Assembly: GCA_945897955.1 (NCBI GenBank) | Contig: CAMDGQ010000002.1 | Span: 1 to 64,000 of the forward strand | DNA length: 64,000 nt | Origin: Tepidiphilus sp. J10 | GTDB lineage: Bacteria > Pseudomonadota > Gammaproteobacteria > Burkholderiales > Thiobacillaceae | Direction of reading: 5' to 3' | Shown here: piece by piece, positions 52,001 through 61,206 of the stretch | How the letters are laid out: every line of letters starts with the position of its first letter | Position numbering within the stretch: position 1 is the first letter of the stretch | Program-made: the position numbers and the translations under genes | The notes under the pieces: model-generated | Databases searched by the model: none | Told to the model about the DNA's origin: nothing | The model's input: the letters and a program-made list of their open reading frames with translations, nothing else

Positions 52001-52475
52001 ATTGAAGGCCGGCAAGGAGCCGGATATCGATGCGCCGATGGCGGTGACCACCGAAATCAATCTGCATCTGCCCGCGCTGCTGCCGGCGGATTACTGCGCC
52101 GATATTCACGAGCGCCTGGTGCTGTACAAGCGCCTGGCGAATTGCGACTCGACCGCACAACTGGACGATCTGAAGGAGGAACTGATCGACCGCTTCGGCC
52201 TGCTGCCGGAGCCGGCGCATACCCTGCTGGCTCTGCATCGTCTGCGACTGGAGACCAAACCGTTCGGCATCGCCCGCCTCAGCGTCGGCCCGGATGGCGC
52301 CAACATCCAGTTCGAACCGAATCCGCCGATCGACCCGTTGAAGCTGATCAAGCTGATTCAGACCAGGCGCGAATACAAGCTCGCCGGACAGGATCGGCTG
52401 AAGATCGCGAAGGATTGCCCGACGCTGGAAAAACGGGTGCAACTGATCAAGGACCTGCTGCGCGAAATTGCCTGA
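49005..52475 (+). CDS. mfd: Transcription-repair coupling factor Mfd
   Basis: An 1156-aa protein. UvrB-like N-terminal domains ([18 protein letters not shown]), RNA polymerase-interacting domain ([18 protein letters not shown]), helicase motifs [14 protein letters not shown] (near 645) and [10 protein letters not shown] (near 740), a TRG-type translocase part and a C-terminal D7. It removes stalled RNA polymerase and recruits UvrA. A region near residues 414-435 matches an inserted inverted repeat. ATG 49005 chosen; an upstream in-frame start would overlap sucB. Confidence 0.96.
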   Translation: MNDLPIFPPAGQRRRIALPPGSADSQVISSLASQSRRLLVLTQTAQDAARLVEEMAWFAPGLSTHLLPDWETLPYDPLSPHPDLVSERLSALWLAAAGKVDVLVTPAATAMQRLCPPGYLNAHAFLLKEKDTLNADKLRSRLAQAGYSAVNQVLSPGEFAMRGGIFDLFPMGGDQKSALPYRIDLFDDEIESIRTFDPDTQRTLYKVAEIHLLPAREVPLDEAGVTRFRQNFRDRFEGDPGKSQVYKDVSNKLAPGGIEYYLPLFFDETATLFDYLGDDTVLVLHGDTQAAVEGFWNDTQSRHRLMRGDKQRPLLAPDALFLPPDQFFGLLKPYARIDFGGRAEAEQVLAFQAAPAVEVERKAENPYYRLQVHLDSFPGRTLLIAESLGRRETLANALAEYGLKPALLEGWPLGVKGEGSGDKVQTTAAPTLHPFALTTGPLATGFIDQSTDLAVITETELYARSPVTRRAREGKRATTAEGLLKDLSELKIGDPVVHAQHGIGRYQGLSGMDMGNGEEEFLNLEFAGGDKLYVPVAHLHLISRYLGGDPDTAPLHRLGSGQWEKAKRRAMEKARDTAAELLNLYAQRAARQGHAFETSQHDMAAFAEGFGFEETPDQMAAIEAVVGDMTSGKPMDRLVCGDVGFGKTEVALRAAFVAAAGGRQVAVLCPTTLLAEQHFQTFSDRFADTPVRLAELSRFRSPKEVAVALEGIKSGRIDIVIGTHKLLSKDIQFKNLGLTIIDEEHRFGVRQKERMKELRAEVDVLTLTATPIPRTLAMSLEGIRDFSVIATAPQKRLSIKTFVQPFSDGLIREACLRELKRGGQIYFLHNEVDTIRTMYEKLIKLLPEARIEIAHGQMPERELEHVMRDFTHQRFNLLLCTTIIETGIDVPTANTIIMNRADKFGLAQLHQLRGRVGRSHHQAYAYLLTPPGEVKVTAGATKRLEAIQSMEDLGSGFYLAMHDLEIRGAGEVLGDNQSGEMQEVGFNLFNDMLAGAVKSLKAGKEPDIDAPMAVTTEINLHLPALLPADYCADIHERLVLYKRLANCDSTAQLDDLKEELIDRFGLLPEPAHTLLALHRLRLETKPFGIARLSVGPDGANIQFEPNPPIDPLKLIKLIQTRREYKLAGQDRLKIAKDCPTLEKRVQLIKDLLREIA
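50243..50307. repeat. In-frame inverted-repeat insertion inside mfd
   Basis: AGGGGTCAAGGG at 50243-50254 and CCCTTCACCCCT at 50296-50307 are complementary at 11 of 12 positions and enclose 41 bp. The encoded stretch ([21 protein letters not shown]) interrupts the usual LEGWP...LTTGPL sequence of Mfd without shifting the frame. Confidence 0.65.
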
Positions 52476-52516
52476 GCGTCTCAGCGCCGCTGGCGTACCC
52501 GCTCGAACAGAAATCG

Positions 52517-52547
52517 TAGGGTGGATAAGCGCAGCGCATCCACCCTG
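52517..52547. repeat. REP-like repeat, copy 1
   Basis: The core TAGGGTGGATAAGCGC is followed by GCATCCACCCTG; AGGGTGGAT / ATCCACCCT form a 9-bp stem. Lies between the mfd stop and the 1169-aa kinase stop (convergent). The same core recurs at 61116-61187. Confidence 0.8.
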
Positions 52548-52579
52548 CACATGATCAAGGCAGAGGATTTCCTTTTGGT

Positions 52580-55500
52580 TCACGTTTTGCCGTGGGCACG
52601 GGCCGCATTCAGGGTGACCAGCGCTTCCGGGTAATCGAAGGCTGCTACCTGGCGCTCGAAGGTTGCCGCATCGCTGCCGAGAACCGATGCCAGTCCGGCG
52701 GATCGTTCCAGTACCAGCTCGCCAACCAGTGTGTTGCCCTCCGCAAGCAGCATGGCAATGCGATCCAGCTCGGATTCGATGTCTCGCAGATTGTTCTGCC
52801 GGGGAGGCTGCGATTCCAGTTCCAGGACCGCCGCCGCGATGACTGACAGATCTTCGTCAATGGTCGCCGCCAGGCTTGCCACTACGTCATCCTGACCAGC
52901 CTGCATGGTCGTTTCCAGATCGATGACCAGCCTGCGCAAATGCTCCAGTCCCAGCATCGCCGCCGTTCCCTTGAGGGTATGCGCGATCCGCCGCGCAGTG
53001 TTCGTGTCACCCGCACTCCGTGCATGCCGGAACTCCGCCATGTCGTTGGCATGAGTCGAGACAAAGGCTTGCAGCAGCCTGAGCAGAAGTTCTGTTTTAC
53101 CCCGCACCGAACGCAACCCGGCCCCGACGTCCATACCGGGAATGCTCTCCAGGTAGCTGACCGGCATCCGGCTTTCGGTCATGGTCCTCATCGCTGGAGA
53201 AAACGTTTTCACCGTTCGTCCGGCTGAAACTGGCAGCCATTTCAGCAAGGCGGCATACAGCGACTGCGGGTCCACCGGTTTGGCGACAAAATCGTTCATC
53301 CCGGCGCTCAGGCAGGCGTTGCGGTCCTCTTCAAAAGCGTTTGCGGTCATCGCCAGAATCGGTCGCTCCGCCCAGTCAGGCAGCACGCGGATAGCCCGCG
53401 TGGCTGCCAGGCCGTCCATTACCGGCATCTGCATATCCATCAGGATCAGGTCGTAAGCGCCAGCCGCAGCCTTCTCCAGTGCCACCCTGCCGTTTTCGGC
53501 TGTATCCACCGCCAGGCCGGCGCCCTGCAGCAATTCCAGCGCCACCTCACGGTTGATGATGTTGTCCTCGACCAGCAGCAACCGGGTGCCGGAATGATCG
53601 CGGCGCAACACCTCATCGGCATGTTCGGGTGTTTTTTCCAACCCGGCGACCAGGACACCATGCCCGCGCATCAAACGCACCGTGAACCAGAACACGCTGC
53701 CCCTGCCGGGCTGGCTTTCGGCACCGGATTCACCCCCCATCAGACCGGCAAGCCGACGGGTGATGGTCAAACCCAAACCGGTGCCGCCGAATTTCCGGGT
53801 CGTTGAAACGTCGGCCTGGGTGAAAGCCTCGAACAGACCGGCCAGCTTCTCCGGCTCGATACCGATGCCGCTATCTTCGACCTCGAAACGAGCCAGCAGA
53901 TATTCGCCCTCTTCCTCCAGCAGTCGAGCGCGCAGGGTGATGCCGCCGGTTTCGGTGAACTTGATCGCGTTGCCGGCGTAATTGAGCAGCGCCTGGCGCA
54001 GACGGGTAATGTCACCGCGAAGCCAGCGCGGCACATGGTCAACATCCACTGTCACGCTCAGGCCCTTGCTGCGCGCCGCTTCGCCGATCATCGAGGCAAC
54101 ATGATCCAGTAGCGACTCCAGCGAAAAGTCGGTCTGCTCCAGTTCCATCCGCCCCGCCTCGATCTTCGACAGATCCAGGATGTCGTTGATGATGGAAAGC
54201 AGGTGCCGGGCGGCGCCGTCGATCTTGCTCAGGCGCTCGGCCTGGTGCGGGCTGACATCGTCGCGGCGCAGCAGATGGGTCAGGCCAAGGATGGCGTTCA
54301 TCGGGGTGCGAATCTCGTGGCTCATGTTGGCCAGGAAGGCGCTCTTGGCCTGGTTGGCTGCTATCGCAGCGGCACGCGCCTCTTCCAGCTGCCGCGTGCG
54401 CTGTTCAACCAGTTCTTCCAGATGGTGGCGATGCAGATCCAGCTCCTGCCCCATCAACTTCTTCTCGGTGACGTCTTCCTTCACCGCCACGAAATGACTG
54501 ATCCGGCCATCGGGCTGGCGGATCGGCGAAATGGTGGAAATCTCGTAATAAATCTCGCCGTTCTTGCGCCGGTTGATCAGTTCGCCATGCCAGGAATGTC
54601 CCTGCTTGAGAGCGGCCCACAATTCGGTAAAGGTTTCCTGCGGTGTCAGGCCGGATTGCAGGATGCGCGGATTTGTACCAAGCACCTCGGCGCGGGGATA
54701 GCCGCTGTTATGCACAAAGGCATCGTTGACATACTCGATGCGGGCGTCGGTATCGGTGATGACGATGCTCTCCGGGCTCTGGTCCACCGCCAGGGAAAGC
54801 TTGCGCAACTGCTCGGCCTGGCGCAACTCGTCGGTGATATCGATGGAGAGGCCGATCAATGCCTCGGGTTCGCCCAACGCGTCGCGCTTTACCGCCTTGA
54901 TCACGCGCAGGTCGTGAATCTGCCCGTCAACAAAGGGAAGCTGTTGCAGGCTGACCGTCACCCCGGGATTGTCCAGGGCCCTGGCATCCGAGGCCAGGCA
55001 CTGGGGGCGGAAGGCTTCCGGCATCAGTGCCGAGTAATGCGGCGCTTCCAGAAAGCGCGTCTCGGAAATACCCATCGCCTCACAGAAGGCGCGGTTGACG
55101 AACTCCAGCTTGCCGGCGCCGTTTTGCAGCCAGATGCCGATGGGGGCGTTATCGAGGATGAGTTGCAGCCGCTCGCGTCCGCGCACCAGCGCCTGCTCAT
55201 CGCGCTTGCGTTCGGTAATGTCGCGATTGCTGCCGGTACGGCCGATGAACTTCCCGGTCTCGTCGTACAGGGGGCGGCAGCGGTGGGCGATCCAGCGCAA
55301 GGTTCCGTCCCGGTGGAGGATGCGGAAATCCAGCGTGGCGTCATCCTGGCCATCATGTGTCAGATGGGCGAGATAGCACTCCAGGTCATCGGGATGCAGG
55401 ATGCGCGCCATCAGCCTGGAATCGGACAGAAATTCCTCGGCCCGATAGCCCGATATCTCGAAACAGGTCGCGGAAACATAGTTGAAGTGTTGATTCGCGT

Positions 55501-56089
55501 CGTGCCAGAAGATCCAGTCGCTGGCGTTGTCCGCCAACAGCCGGTACTTGGTTTCCGATTCCAGCAGCGCCGCGTGCGCAGCCTCGACACGGGCGCGAGC
55601 CGCCTGGGCGTCCTCCATTAAATTGAGCGCAGCGATGCGCGCCTGGCGCTGTTCCTCCAGAGCTGCGGCCTGATTTTCCTTGAGCGCAACCTCTGCGGCG
55701 AGCCGGGCGCGGCGCTCCGCAGCCCTGTCCACGGCGCTGCGAATGGCCGTACCCAGCCGGGCCAGCTTGTCCTTGAGAATGAAGTCGGCAAGCCCCAGGT
55801 GCAGCAACTCCACCGCGCCCTCGTCGCCGATGCTGCCGGACAGCAAAATCACCGGCAGTTCGGGTTTGCGTTCATGGATCAGCCGCAGGGAGTCGGTGAA
55901 GACCATGCCGGGCACCTTGTAATCGGACAGCACCAGATCCCAGTCCTGCTCCAGGGCAGCTTCCAGAACGGCCAGGCTGTCCACGCGGCGGCATTCCACG
56001 CCGAGTCCCTGCTGCTGCAGGGCCCGCCTGGTCAACAGATAATCGGCCTCGACGTCCTCGATGGCCAGAATACGCAGGGAAACATTCAT
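52580..56089 (-). CDS. Hybrid histidine kinase REC-PAS3-HisKA-HATPase-REC-HPt
   Basis: An 1169-aa soluble protein. N-terminal REC (Asp56 in LSDYKVP), coiled coil (120-185), PAS1 (178-300, [14 protein letters not shown]), PAS2 (305-425), PAS3 (430-550, [13 protein letters not shown]), HisKA with His591 ([15 protein letters not shown]), HATPase ([24 protein letters not shown]), REC ([22 protein letters not shown]) and HPt with His1037 ([11 protein letters not shown]). It has receiver input and output and could integrate the small regulator encoded 13 bp upstream. Confidence 0.93.
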   Translation of the reverse strand: MNVSLRILAIEDVEADYLLTRRALQQQGLGVECRRVDSLAVLEAALEQDWDLVLSDYKVPGMVFTDSLRLIHERKPELPVILLSGSIGDEGAVELLHLGLADFILKDKLARLGTAIRSAVDRAAERRARLAAEVALKENQAAALEEQRQARIAALNLMEDAQAARARVEAAHAALLESETKYRLLADNASDWIFWHDANQHFNYVSATCFEISGYRAEEFLSDSRLMARILHPDDLECYLAHLTHDGQDDATLDFRILHRDGTLRWIAHRCRPLYDETGKFIGRTGSNRDITERKRDEQALVRGRERLQLILDNAPIGIWLQNGAGKLEFVNRAFCEAMGISETRFLEAPHYSALMPEAFRPQCLASDARALDNPGVTVSLQQLPFVDGQIHDLRVIKAVKRDALGEPEALIGLSIDITDELRQAEQLRKLSLAVDQSPESIVITDTDARIEYVNDAFVHNSGYPRAEVLGTNPRILQSGLTPQETFTELWAALKQGHSWHGELINRRKNGEIYYEISTISPIRQPDGRISHFVAVKEDVTEKKLMGQELDLHRHHLEELVEQRTRQLEEARAAAIAANQAKSAFLANMSHEIRTPMNAILGLTHLLRRDDVSPHQAERLSKIDGAARHLLSIINDILDLSKIEAGRMELEQTDFSLESLLDHVASMIGEAARSKGLSVTVDVDHVPRWLRGDITRLRQALLNYAGNAIKFTETGGITLRARLLEEEGEYLLARFEVEDSGIGIEPEKLAGLFEAFTQADVSTTRKFGGTGLGLTITRRLAGLMGGESGAESQPGRGSVFWFTVRLMRGHGVLVAGLEKTPEHADEVLRRDHSGTRLLLVEDNIINREVALELLQGAGLAVDTAENGRVALEKAAAGAYDLILMDMQMPVMDGLAATRAIRVLPDWAERPILAMTANAFEEDRNACLSAGMNDFVAKPVDPQSLYAALLKWLPVSAGRTVKTFSPAMRTMTESRMPVSYLESIPGMDVGAGLRSVRGKTELLLRLLQAFVSTHANDMAEFRHARSAGDTNTARRIAHTLKGTAAMLGLEHLRRLVIDLETTMQAGQDDVVASLAATIDEDLSVIAAAVLELESQPPRQNNLRDIESELDRIAMLLAEGNTLVGELVLERSAGLASVLGSDAATFERQVAAFDYPEALVTLNAARAHGKT

Positions 56090-56102
56090 TTCAGCTTCAC
56101 CT

Positions 56103-56540
56103 TTACCGGGGAGCTTCGTTGGTGGCCAGCCAGTACACGCCCAGGCGGGCCACCACTGCGGCGAACTCGCTGAAATTCACCGGTTTTCTGACGAAGCTGT
56201 TGGCTCCGTTCGCGTAGCTGAGCAGGCGATCCCGCTCTTCATCCGAGGAGGTCAGGATCACCACCGGCAACAACCGGGTACGCGGGTCAGCGCGCAATCG
56301 CGCCAGCACTTCCAGGCCCGACAGGCGCGGCAGGTTGATGTCCAGCAGCAGCACCGTCGGCAGGTCGGGGCCATCCCTGTCGGCAAACTCGCCTTGCCGA
56401 AACAGGTAGTCCAGGGTCTGCTGGCCGTCGCGGACCACGTCGATGCGATTCGAGATATTGGCCTTCTTCAGGGCACGCAAGGTAAGCATCTCGTCCTGGG
56501 GGCTGTCCTCTACAAGCAGCAGTGTCTTGACGTCGCTCAT
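56103..56540 (-). CDS. Single-domain response regulator (Rcp1-like)
   Basis: A 145-aa receiver ([20 protein letters not shown]; Asp67 in [12 protein letters not shown]; Lys in SFVRKPVNF). The extended loop ([15 protein letters not shown]) is typical of the Rcp1 type that accepts phosphate from phytochrome-like kinases. Two bases downstream of the 974-aa kinase, its likely donor. Confidence 0.9.
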   Translation of the reverse strand: MSDVKTLLLVEDSPQDEMLTLRALKKANISNRIDVVRDGQQTLDYLFRQGEFADRDGPDLPTVLLLDINLPRLSGLEVLARLRADPRTRLLPVVILTSSDEERDRLLSYANGANSFVRKPVNFSEFAAVVARLGVYWLATNEAPR

Positions 56541-56542
56541 GT

Positions 56543-59467
56543 TCACTCTCCGGAAATGCTGCCCGCATCCAGGCGGAAGCAGAAGGTCGCGCCTTTGCCC
56601 ACCTCGCCGTGAGCCTCGATCTTGCCGCCGTGGCGGTGGACGATGCGTGCCACGGTGGCAAGCCCGATGCCGATGCCGGGGAATTCGTCCTCCCGGTGCA
56701 GGCGCTGAAAGGGTTTGAACAGCCTGCCGGCGTGGGCCGGGTCGAAGCCGGCGCCGTTGTCGGCGACACAGAACCAGGGCTCGCCGGCGCGCGTTTCGGC
56801 GTACACGCGGATTTCCGGCGCGGCGCTCCGGCCGGTGTACTTCCAGGCGTTGTCGATCAGGTTGGTGAGGGCCGCATCGATCATGCGGGCGTCGCCCTGC
56901 ACCACCAACCCATCCGCGACCGTGGCGGTCAACTTGCATACCGGATCGGCGGCGGCAAGTTCGCCCAGGCGGCGGCGCGCCAGAGCGGTGAGGTCCACGG
57001 CATCGCGGCGCAGTTCGCCCCGGGTACTGCGCGACAGGGTCAGGATGCCCTCGATCAGCTCGCTCATCTTGCGGCTGGCGATACCAATCTGGTCGAGATA
57101 GACCCCGGCCTCATCTGCCAACGAATCGCCGTAGTCCTCAGCCAGGGCCAGGGCGAAGCCGCTCAGCGCCCGCAGGGGTGCGCGCAGGTCGTGGGAGACC
57201 GCGTAGGCGAACGCATCCAGTTCGGCATTGGCAGCGGAAAGTTCGGCGGTACGTTCGATCACCCGGCGTTCCAGACTGGTGTTGAGTTCGAGGATTTCCT
57301 GACGGGCGGCCATCAGCCGCGTAATGTCCTCGGAAAAGATGACGATGCCGCCGATTCCGCCATCGCCGGCATGCCAGGGCCGCATTTCCCAGCGCAGCCA
57401 TTGCTGCGTGCCATCGGCCCGCTCGAAACGGTCCTCGTCAGCGCCGATCACCTCACCTGCCATGCCGCGCTGATGCACTGCCTTCCAGGCTTCCGGAAGC
57501 TCGGGAAAGATTTCGTAGTGGCTATGGCCAAGGATTTCCCGCTCGCCGAGGTGATAGTCATCGCGCCAGCGCCGGCTCACCGCCAGGTAGCGCATGGCGC
57601 GGTCAAACATGGCCAGCGCCGCCGGTGCATGGTCGATCAGGAGTTGCAGACGTTCCTGGCTCTCGCGCAGGGCGGCGCTGATTGCTTCCGCCTCACGCCG
57701 GGCGGCCTGGGCATCTTCCATCTGGTTGAGAGCGGCGAGCCTGGCCTGTTCCCGGGTTGCCAGGGCAGCGGTCTGCACCGAAGCCAGTTCCGCCTCGGCG
57801 CGCTTGCGCTGCGAAATATCCAGGGCATAGGCGATGCGGTTGACGACCTGACCATCAGCATCGCGGATGACGGTGATGTCCAGTTGCACGGGGAAGCGGT
57901 GGCCGTCCCTGGCCTGGTGCTCGCTTTCGAAGACACCGTGGCCGCTGGCGTCCGCATCGGCGATGTGTGGCCGGGCCTGTTCGAACGCTCCGGCCGTAAA
58001 CACGACCGCGAGCGGCTGCCCGACCAGTGCTTCCGGCAGGTAGCCGCGCTCCTGGGCAAAGGCCGGGTTGACAGTGATGAACACGTTGCGGCGTGCGTCG
58101 GATATGGCCACCCCCACCTGGGCGTGAGCGAAAGCCTCGCCCCACAGGCGCAGCCGGGCTTCGTCGCGGCGCTGCCCGGTCACGTCGTTGAAGATCGCCA
58201 GCGTCCCTTCCGGCAGCAGCACGGTGGAAATCAGCATGTCGCGCTCGTCGCCATCCCGTGTGGTCACCCGGTATTCGCGCGGGCCGATGTCCCCGCCGCT
58301 GGATGCCGCCGCCCAGGTGGCCTGGGCACGGACGCGCACAGCCGGATCGGGATAGGCCTGCCGGAACCAGGCGGCGGAGTCCGGCAGGTCGGCCGGCATG
58401 TAGCCGAGAACTTGCTGAAAGCGCGAATTCAGCGCCAGGACGCGACCGTCCGGGCCGACCAGGACCAGCGGCAGAGGCGTCTGGTCGAACAGTTGGCGGA
58501 AGCGCGCTTCGCTGCCGTGCCAGGCGATCCGGGTCTGATCCAGCCGCTGCCAGGCGGCGGCGACCTCGCTGAACTCGGCGCCCGCCAGATCCTCCTCGCC
58601 CGCAGCCAACGCCTGCACCGCCCGGCTGACGCGACGGCCGGCCAGGGTGCCAGCCAGAGTTCCCAGCAATGTGGCAACGAGGATTGCCGCCGCCAGGTAA
58701 GCACCGGTCCGCAGCCACCAGGCCTGGTGGATGTCGCGCGGAATTTCCAGCACCACTGTCCAGGCCGACAGCGTGGATGGCACACGAAAACGGTGGTCCG
58801 CCGCCACATCGCGGCCGGAATCGAAACCGGGCGGCGCCCGCCGGGCGATCACCGCGCCGCTGCCGTCCAGCAATTGCAGGGCCCAGCCCTGGGGCAACGC
58901 CACCTGTTCCAGGCGTTGCTGGAGTAGCGCGGTTTCCACCGTGGTGAGCATCAGATGCGCCACCCGGCCGTCGCGCAGCCCCGGTACAACCACGGCCACC
59001 AGAGGTTTGCCCGCCACCGGGCCGATGACGATGTCGCCCACCTGGGGCTGGCCCGTCGCCAGGGCCAGGGGTGCAGCGCTGCGCCCCTTGGAGAGCGGCA
59101 ACAGAGGCAGGGGCTGGCCAAAGGGAACACGAGTGTTGAACAGCATTTGTCTGCCGGTGTCGGCAAAGATGACCTGGCTGCCGAAGCCGGCCCGGAAGCC
59201 CACCGCCTCGGCATAGAGCTCGGGCCAGCGGCGCCGGTCGTCGGCCAGTGGCGAGGCGGCCAGCATGTGCAGGGCGTTGCGGCGTTCCCCCAGGAACTGA
59301 TCCACCGCAGTCGCAACATTGCGCGCCAGGTTGGCCCCCTCGCGCTGATGCTGTTGTTCGCTGCCTTGCCGGTCGTTCCAGGCCAGCCACCCCGCCAGCA
59401 GCAACAGCGGCGCCATACACAGCCAGATCAGGCGGGTGAGGTAGGAAGACAGCGGCCGTGGGGTCAT
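56543..59467 (-). CDS. Membrane sensor histidine kinase with three PAS domains
   Basis: A 974-aa protein. Membrane helix (10-27), a Cache-like periplasmic domain to about 245 (SQVIFADTGRQMLFN), second helix (TGAYLAAAILVATLLG), HAMP, PAS at about 320-440, 445-565 and 600-720, HisKA with His759 (FAYAVSHDLRAPLRA) and HATPase (NLIDNAWKYTGR, GIGIGLATVARIV). The phytochrome-type HisKA fits with the Rcp1-like regulator next to it. Start overlaps the previous gene stop by four bases. Confidence 0.92.
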   Translation of the reverse strand: MTPRPLSSYLTRLIWLCMAPLLLLAGWLAWNDRQGSEQQHQREGANLARNVATAVDQFLGERRNALHMLAASPLADDRRRWPELYAEAVGFRAGFGSQVIFADTGRQMLFNTRVPFGQPLPLLPLSKGRSAAPLALATGQPQVGDIVIGPVAGKPLVAVVVPGLRDGRVAHLMLTTVETALLQQRLEQVALPQGWALQLLDGSGAVIARRAPPGFDSGRDVAADHRFRVPSTLSAWTVVLEIPRDIHQAWWLRTGAYLAAAILVATLLGTLAGTLAGRRVSRAVQALAAGEEDLAGAEFSEVAAAWQRLDQTRIAWHGSEARFRQLFDQTPLPLVLVGPDGRVLALNSRFQQVLGYMPADLPDSAAWFRQAYPDPAVRVRAQATWAAASSGGDIGPREYRVTTRDGDERDMLISTVLLPEGTLAIFNDVTGQRRDEARLRLWGEAFAHAQVGVAISDARRNVFITVNPAFAQERGYLPEALVGQPLAVVFTAGAFEQARPHIADADASGHGVFESEHQARDGHRFPVQLDITVIRDADGQVVNRIAYALDISQRKRAEAELASVQTAALATREQARLAALNQMEDAQAARREAEAISAALRESQERLQLLIDHAPAALAMFDRAMRYLAVSRRWRDDYHLGEREILGHSHYEIFPELPEAWKAVHQRGMAGEVIGADEDRFERADGTQQWLRWEMRPWHAGDGGIGGIVIFSEDITRLMAARQEILELNTSLERRVIERTAELSAANAELDAFAYAVSHDLRAPLRALSGFALALAEDYGDSLADEAGVYLDQIGIASRKMSELIEGILTLSRSTRGELRRDAVDLTALARRRLGELAAADPVCKLTATVADGLVVQGDARMIDAALTNLIDNAWKYTGRSAAPEIRVYAETRAGEPWFCVADNGAGFDPAHAGRLFKPFQRLHREDEFPGIGIGLATVARIVHRHGGKIEAHGEVGKGATFCFRLDAGSISGE

Positions 59468-61086
59468 GGCATCGGCGCGTCGAGGAAGGACAGATCGAAA
59501 GGCTCGGCGCGGCCGAGTTCCCGCGCCAGTTCGTTCACCTGACGTTTGAGCCGGATCATCTCCATCTCTCGACCCACCGCAGCGCGGTCGAAACGCTCCA
59601 GCTCCTGGTAGCGGCTCTTCAATTCCTCCTCGGCCTGCTTCAAGGCGCTGATGTCGTTGCCTACGGCCAGAAGGCCGGTGACCCGTCCCTGGTCGTCACG
59701 CAATGCCCGGTTGGTCCAGTTCATCCAGAGCCGGCGGCCGTCGCGGCAGACGTTTTCGTTGACATTGCTGAGATAGCGATCCGGATTGGCGGCGATGTCC
59801 TTGATCAGGTTGCTGAGGTCGAGACCGTCCGTGGACTGGTCGGGCACCAGGATGCTGACGTGGCGGCCGATGATCTCGTCGGCCTGCCAGCCGAACAGCC
59901 GCTGGGCATACTCGTTGCAGAAAGTGATGGCGCCGTCGCTGGACCAGTGCAGGATGGCGCTGTTGGCGTTCTCCACCACCTCGCGGTAGCGGCGCTCGCT
60001 CTCCTGCAAGGCGGCCTCGGCTTCTTTGCGGGCGCTGATGTCCTGTACCGTGCCATGCAGCGCGACGACCTTGCCCTTGGCGTCGCGCACCGCCTGGCCG
60101 CGAGTGGTGACCCAGGCGTGGCTGCCGTCCGGGCGCACTACTTCCGCATCGCATTCGTAAGGCCTGGCCTCGGCCATGCCCTGTTCCACAGCGGCGGTCA
60201 GCACGGCCCAGGACGCGGGCGTGAAGTACTGCTGCACTTCGGGATACCCGGCCGGGGGGAGTTCGGGGGCGCGGCCATACATCCGGTAGATTTCCTCGGA
60301 CCAGGTGTGTACGCCGGTTGCGAGATCCCAGTGCCAGTGCCCCAGACCCGCCAAACGCTTGGCCTCGCTCAGCCGCGCCTCGTTGGCTCGCGCATCCGCC
60401 TCTGCCGCCTTGCGCGCCGAGATGTCCTCGACCACCGAGATGAAGTAGTCCGGTGTTCCGTCCGGCTTCCAGACCAGGGCGACGGTGAGGTTGATCCAGA
60501 CGATGTGCCCATCCTTGTGGAAATAACGCTTCTCCATCGAGTAGGTGTCGAGTTCCCTCACAAACATGCGGCGCACGAATTCGAGATCGGCATCGAGATC
60601 GTCCGGGTGGGTGATGTCCTGGAAGGTTTTCGCCATCAGTTCGTCATGCGTGTAGCCGACAATGGCGCACAGCTTTCTGTTCACCCGCAGCCAATGGCCG
60701 CCGGGTGCCACCAGGGCGATGCCTACCGCCGCTTGTTCAAAGGTGGCCTCGAAACGGCTGTCGGCCGCAAGTCGGGCGCGGCGCAAACGCTCGAACAGCC
60801 AGGTGAACAGACCGCCCATGGCGATGAACACCAGGATGGAAAAATCGGCCGAGGGCGACTCCATGGTGAAGGAAAACTGTGGCGGAATGAACACGAACCA
60901 GACCAGCCCGGCGCTGATCAGCGTGGCGCCGACGCCACCGACCACGCCGCCCAGCCAGGCGGCGAAGAAGGCCACCGGAAAGAACAGGAACCAGACATAG
61001 GGCTTGACCCAGGGATCCCACAACAACCATTGCAGGCCGCAGGCGAGGAAGGGCAACAGGAGGGCGAGGAAAAGGCGGGGCTTCAC
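59464..61086 (-). CDS. Membrane multi-PAS protein without kinase or cyclase domain
   Basis: A 540-aa protein. Three or four N-terminal membrane helices (residues 5-95, KdpD/DUF4118-like) and PAS domains at about 110-230, 240-355 and 360-485. A C-terminal amphipathic segment (ELERFDRAAVGREMEMIRLK, then ELGRAEPFDLSFL) is shared with the 836-aa neighbour. No HisKA, GGDEF or EAL domain. GTG start at 61086. It overlaps the 974-aa kinase gene by four bases and may modulate it. Confidence 0.87.
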   Translation of the reverse strand: MKPRLFLALLLPFLACGLQWLLWDPWVKPYVWFLFFPVAFFAAWLGGVVGGVGATLISAGLVWFVFIPPQFSFTMESPSADFSILVFIAMGGLFTWLFERLRRARLAADSRFEATFEQAAVGIALVAPGGHWLRVNRKLCAIVGYTHDELMAKTFQDITHPDDLDADLEFVRRMFVRELDTYSMEKRYFHKDGHIVWINLTVALVWKPDGTPDYFISVVEDISARKAAEADARANEARLSEAKRLAGLGHWHWDLATGVHTWSEEIYRMYGRAPELPPAGYPEVQQYFTPASWAVLTAAVEQGMAEARPYECDAEVVRPDGSHAWVTTRGQAVRDAKGKVVALHGTVQDISARKEAEAALQESERRYREVVENANSAILHWSSDGAITFCNEYAQRLFGWQADEIIGRHVSILVPDQSTDGLDLSNLIKDIAANPDRYLSNVNENVCRDGRRLWMNWTNRALRDDQGRVTGLLAVGNDISALKQAEEELKSRYQELERFDRAAVGREMEMIRLKRQVNELARELGRAEPFDLSFLDAPMP

Positions 61087-61115
61087 GTGGTCAGGTTCCT
61101 CGGGTGGTTACGCTG

Positions 61116-61187
61116 CACTTATCCACCCTACCCCGGCAACCCATCGTGCCGCTGTAGGGTGGATAAGGCCGCAGGCCGCATCCACCG
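61116..61187. repeat. REP-like repeat, two diverging copies
   Basis: A half copy (CACTTATCCACCCTAC, 61116-61131) and a fuller copy (GTAGGGTGGATAAGGCC then GGCCGCATCCACC, 61154-61187) lie in the 120-bp gap between two PAS genes. Both contain the core GTAGGGTGGATAAG seen at 52516. Confidence 0.8.
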
Positions 61188-61206
61188 TGATGTCGGTCGC
61201 AAGGAT

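Noticed and set aside
56609-58927. Long plus-strand frame opposite the 974-aa kinase
   Set aside because: The minus-strand protein has clear PAS and kinase motifs; the plus-strand product has none and no ribosome-binding site.
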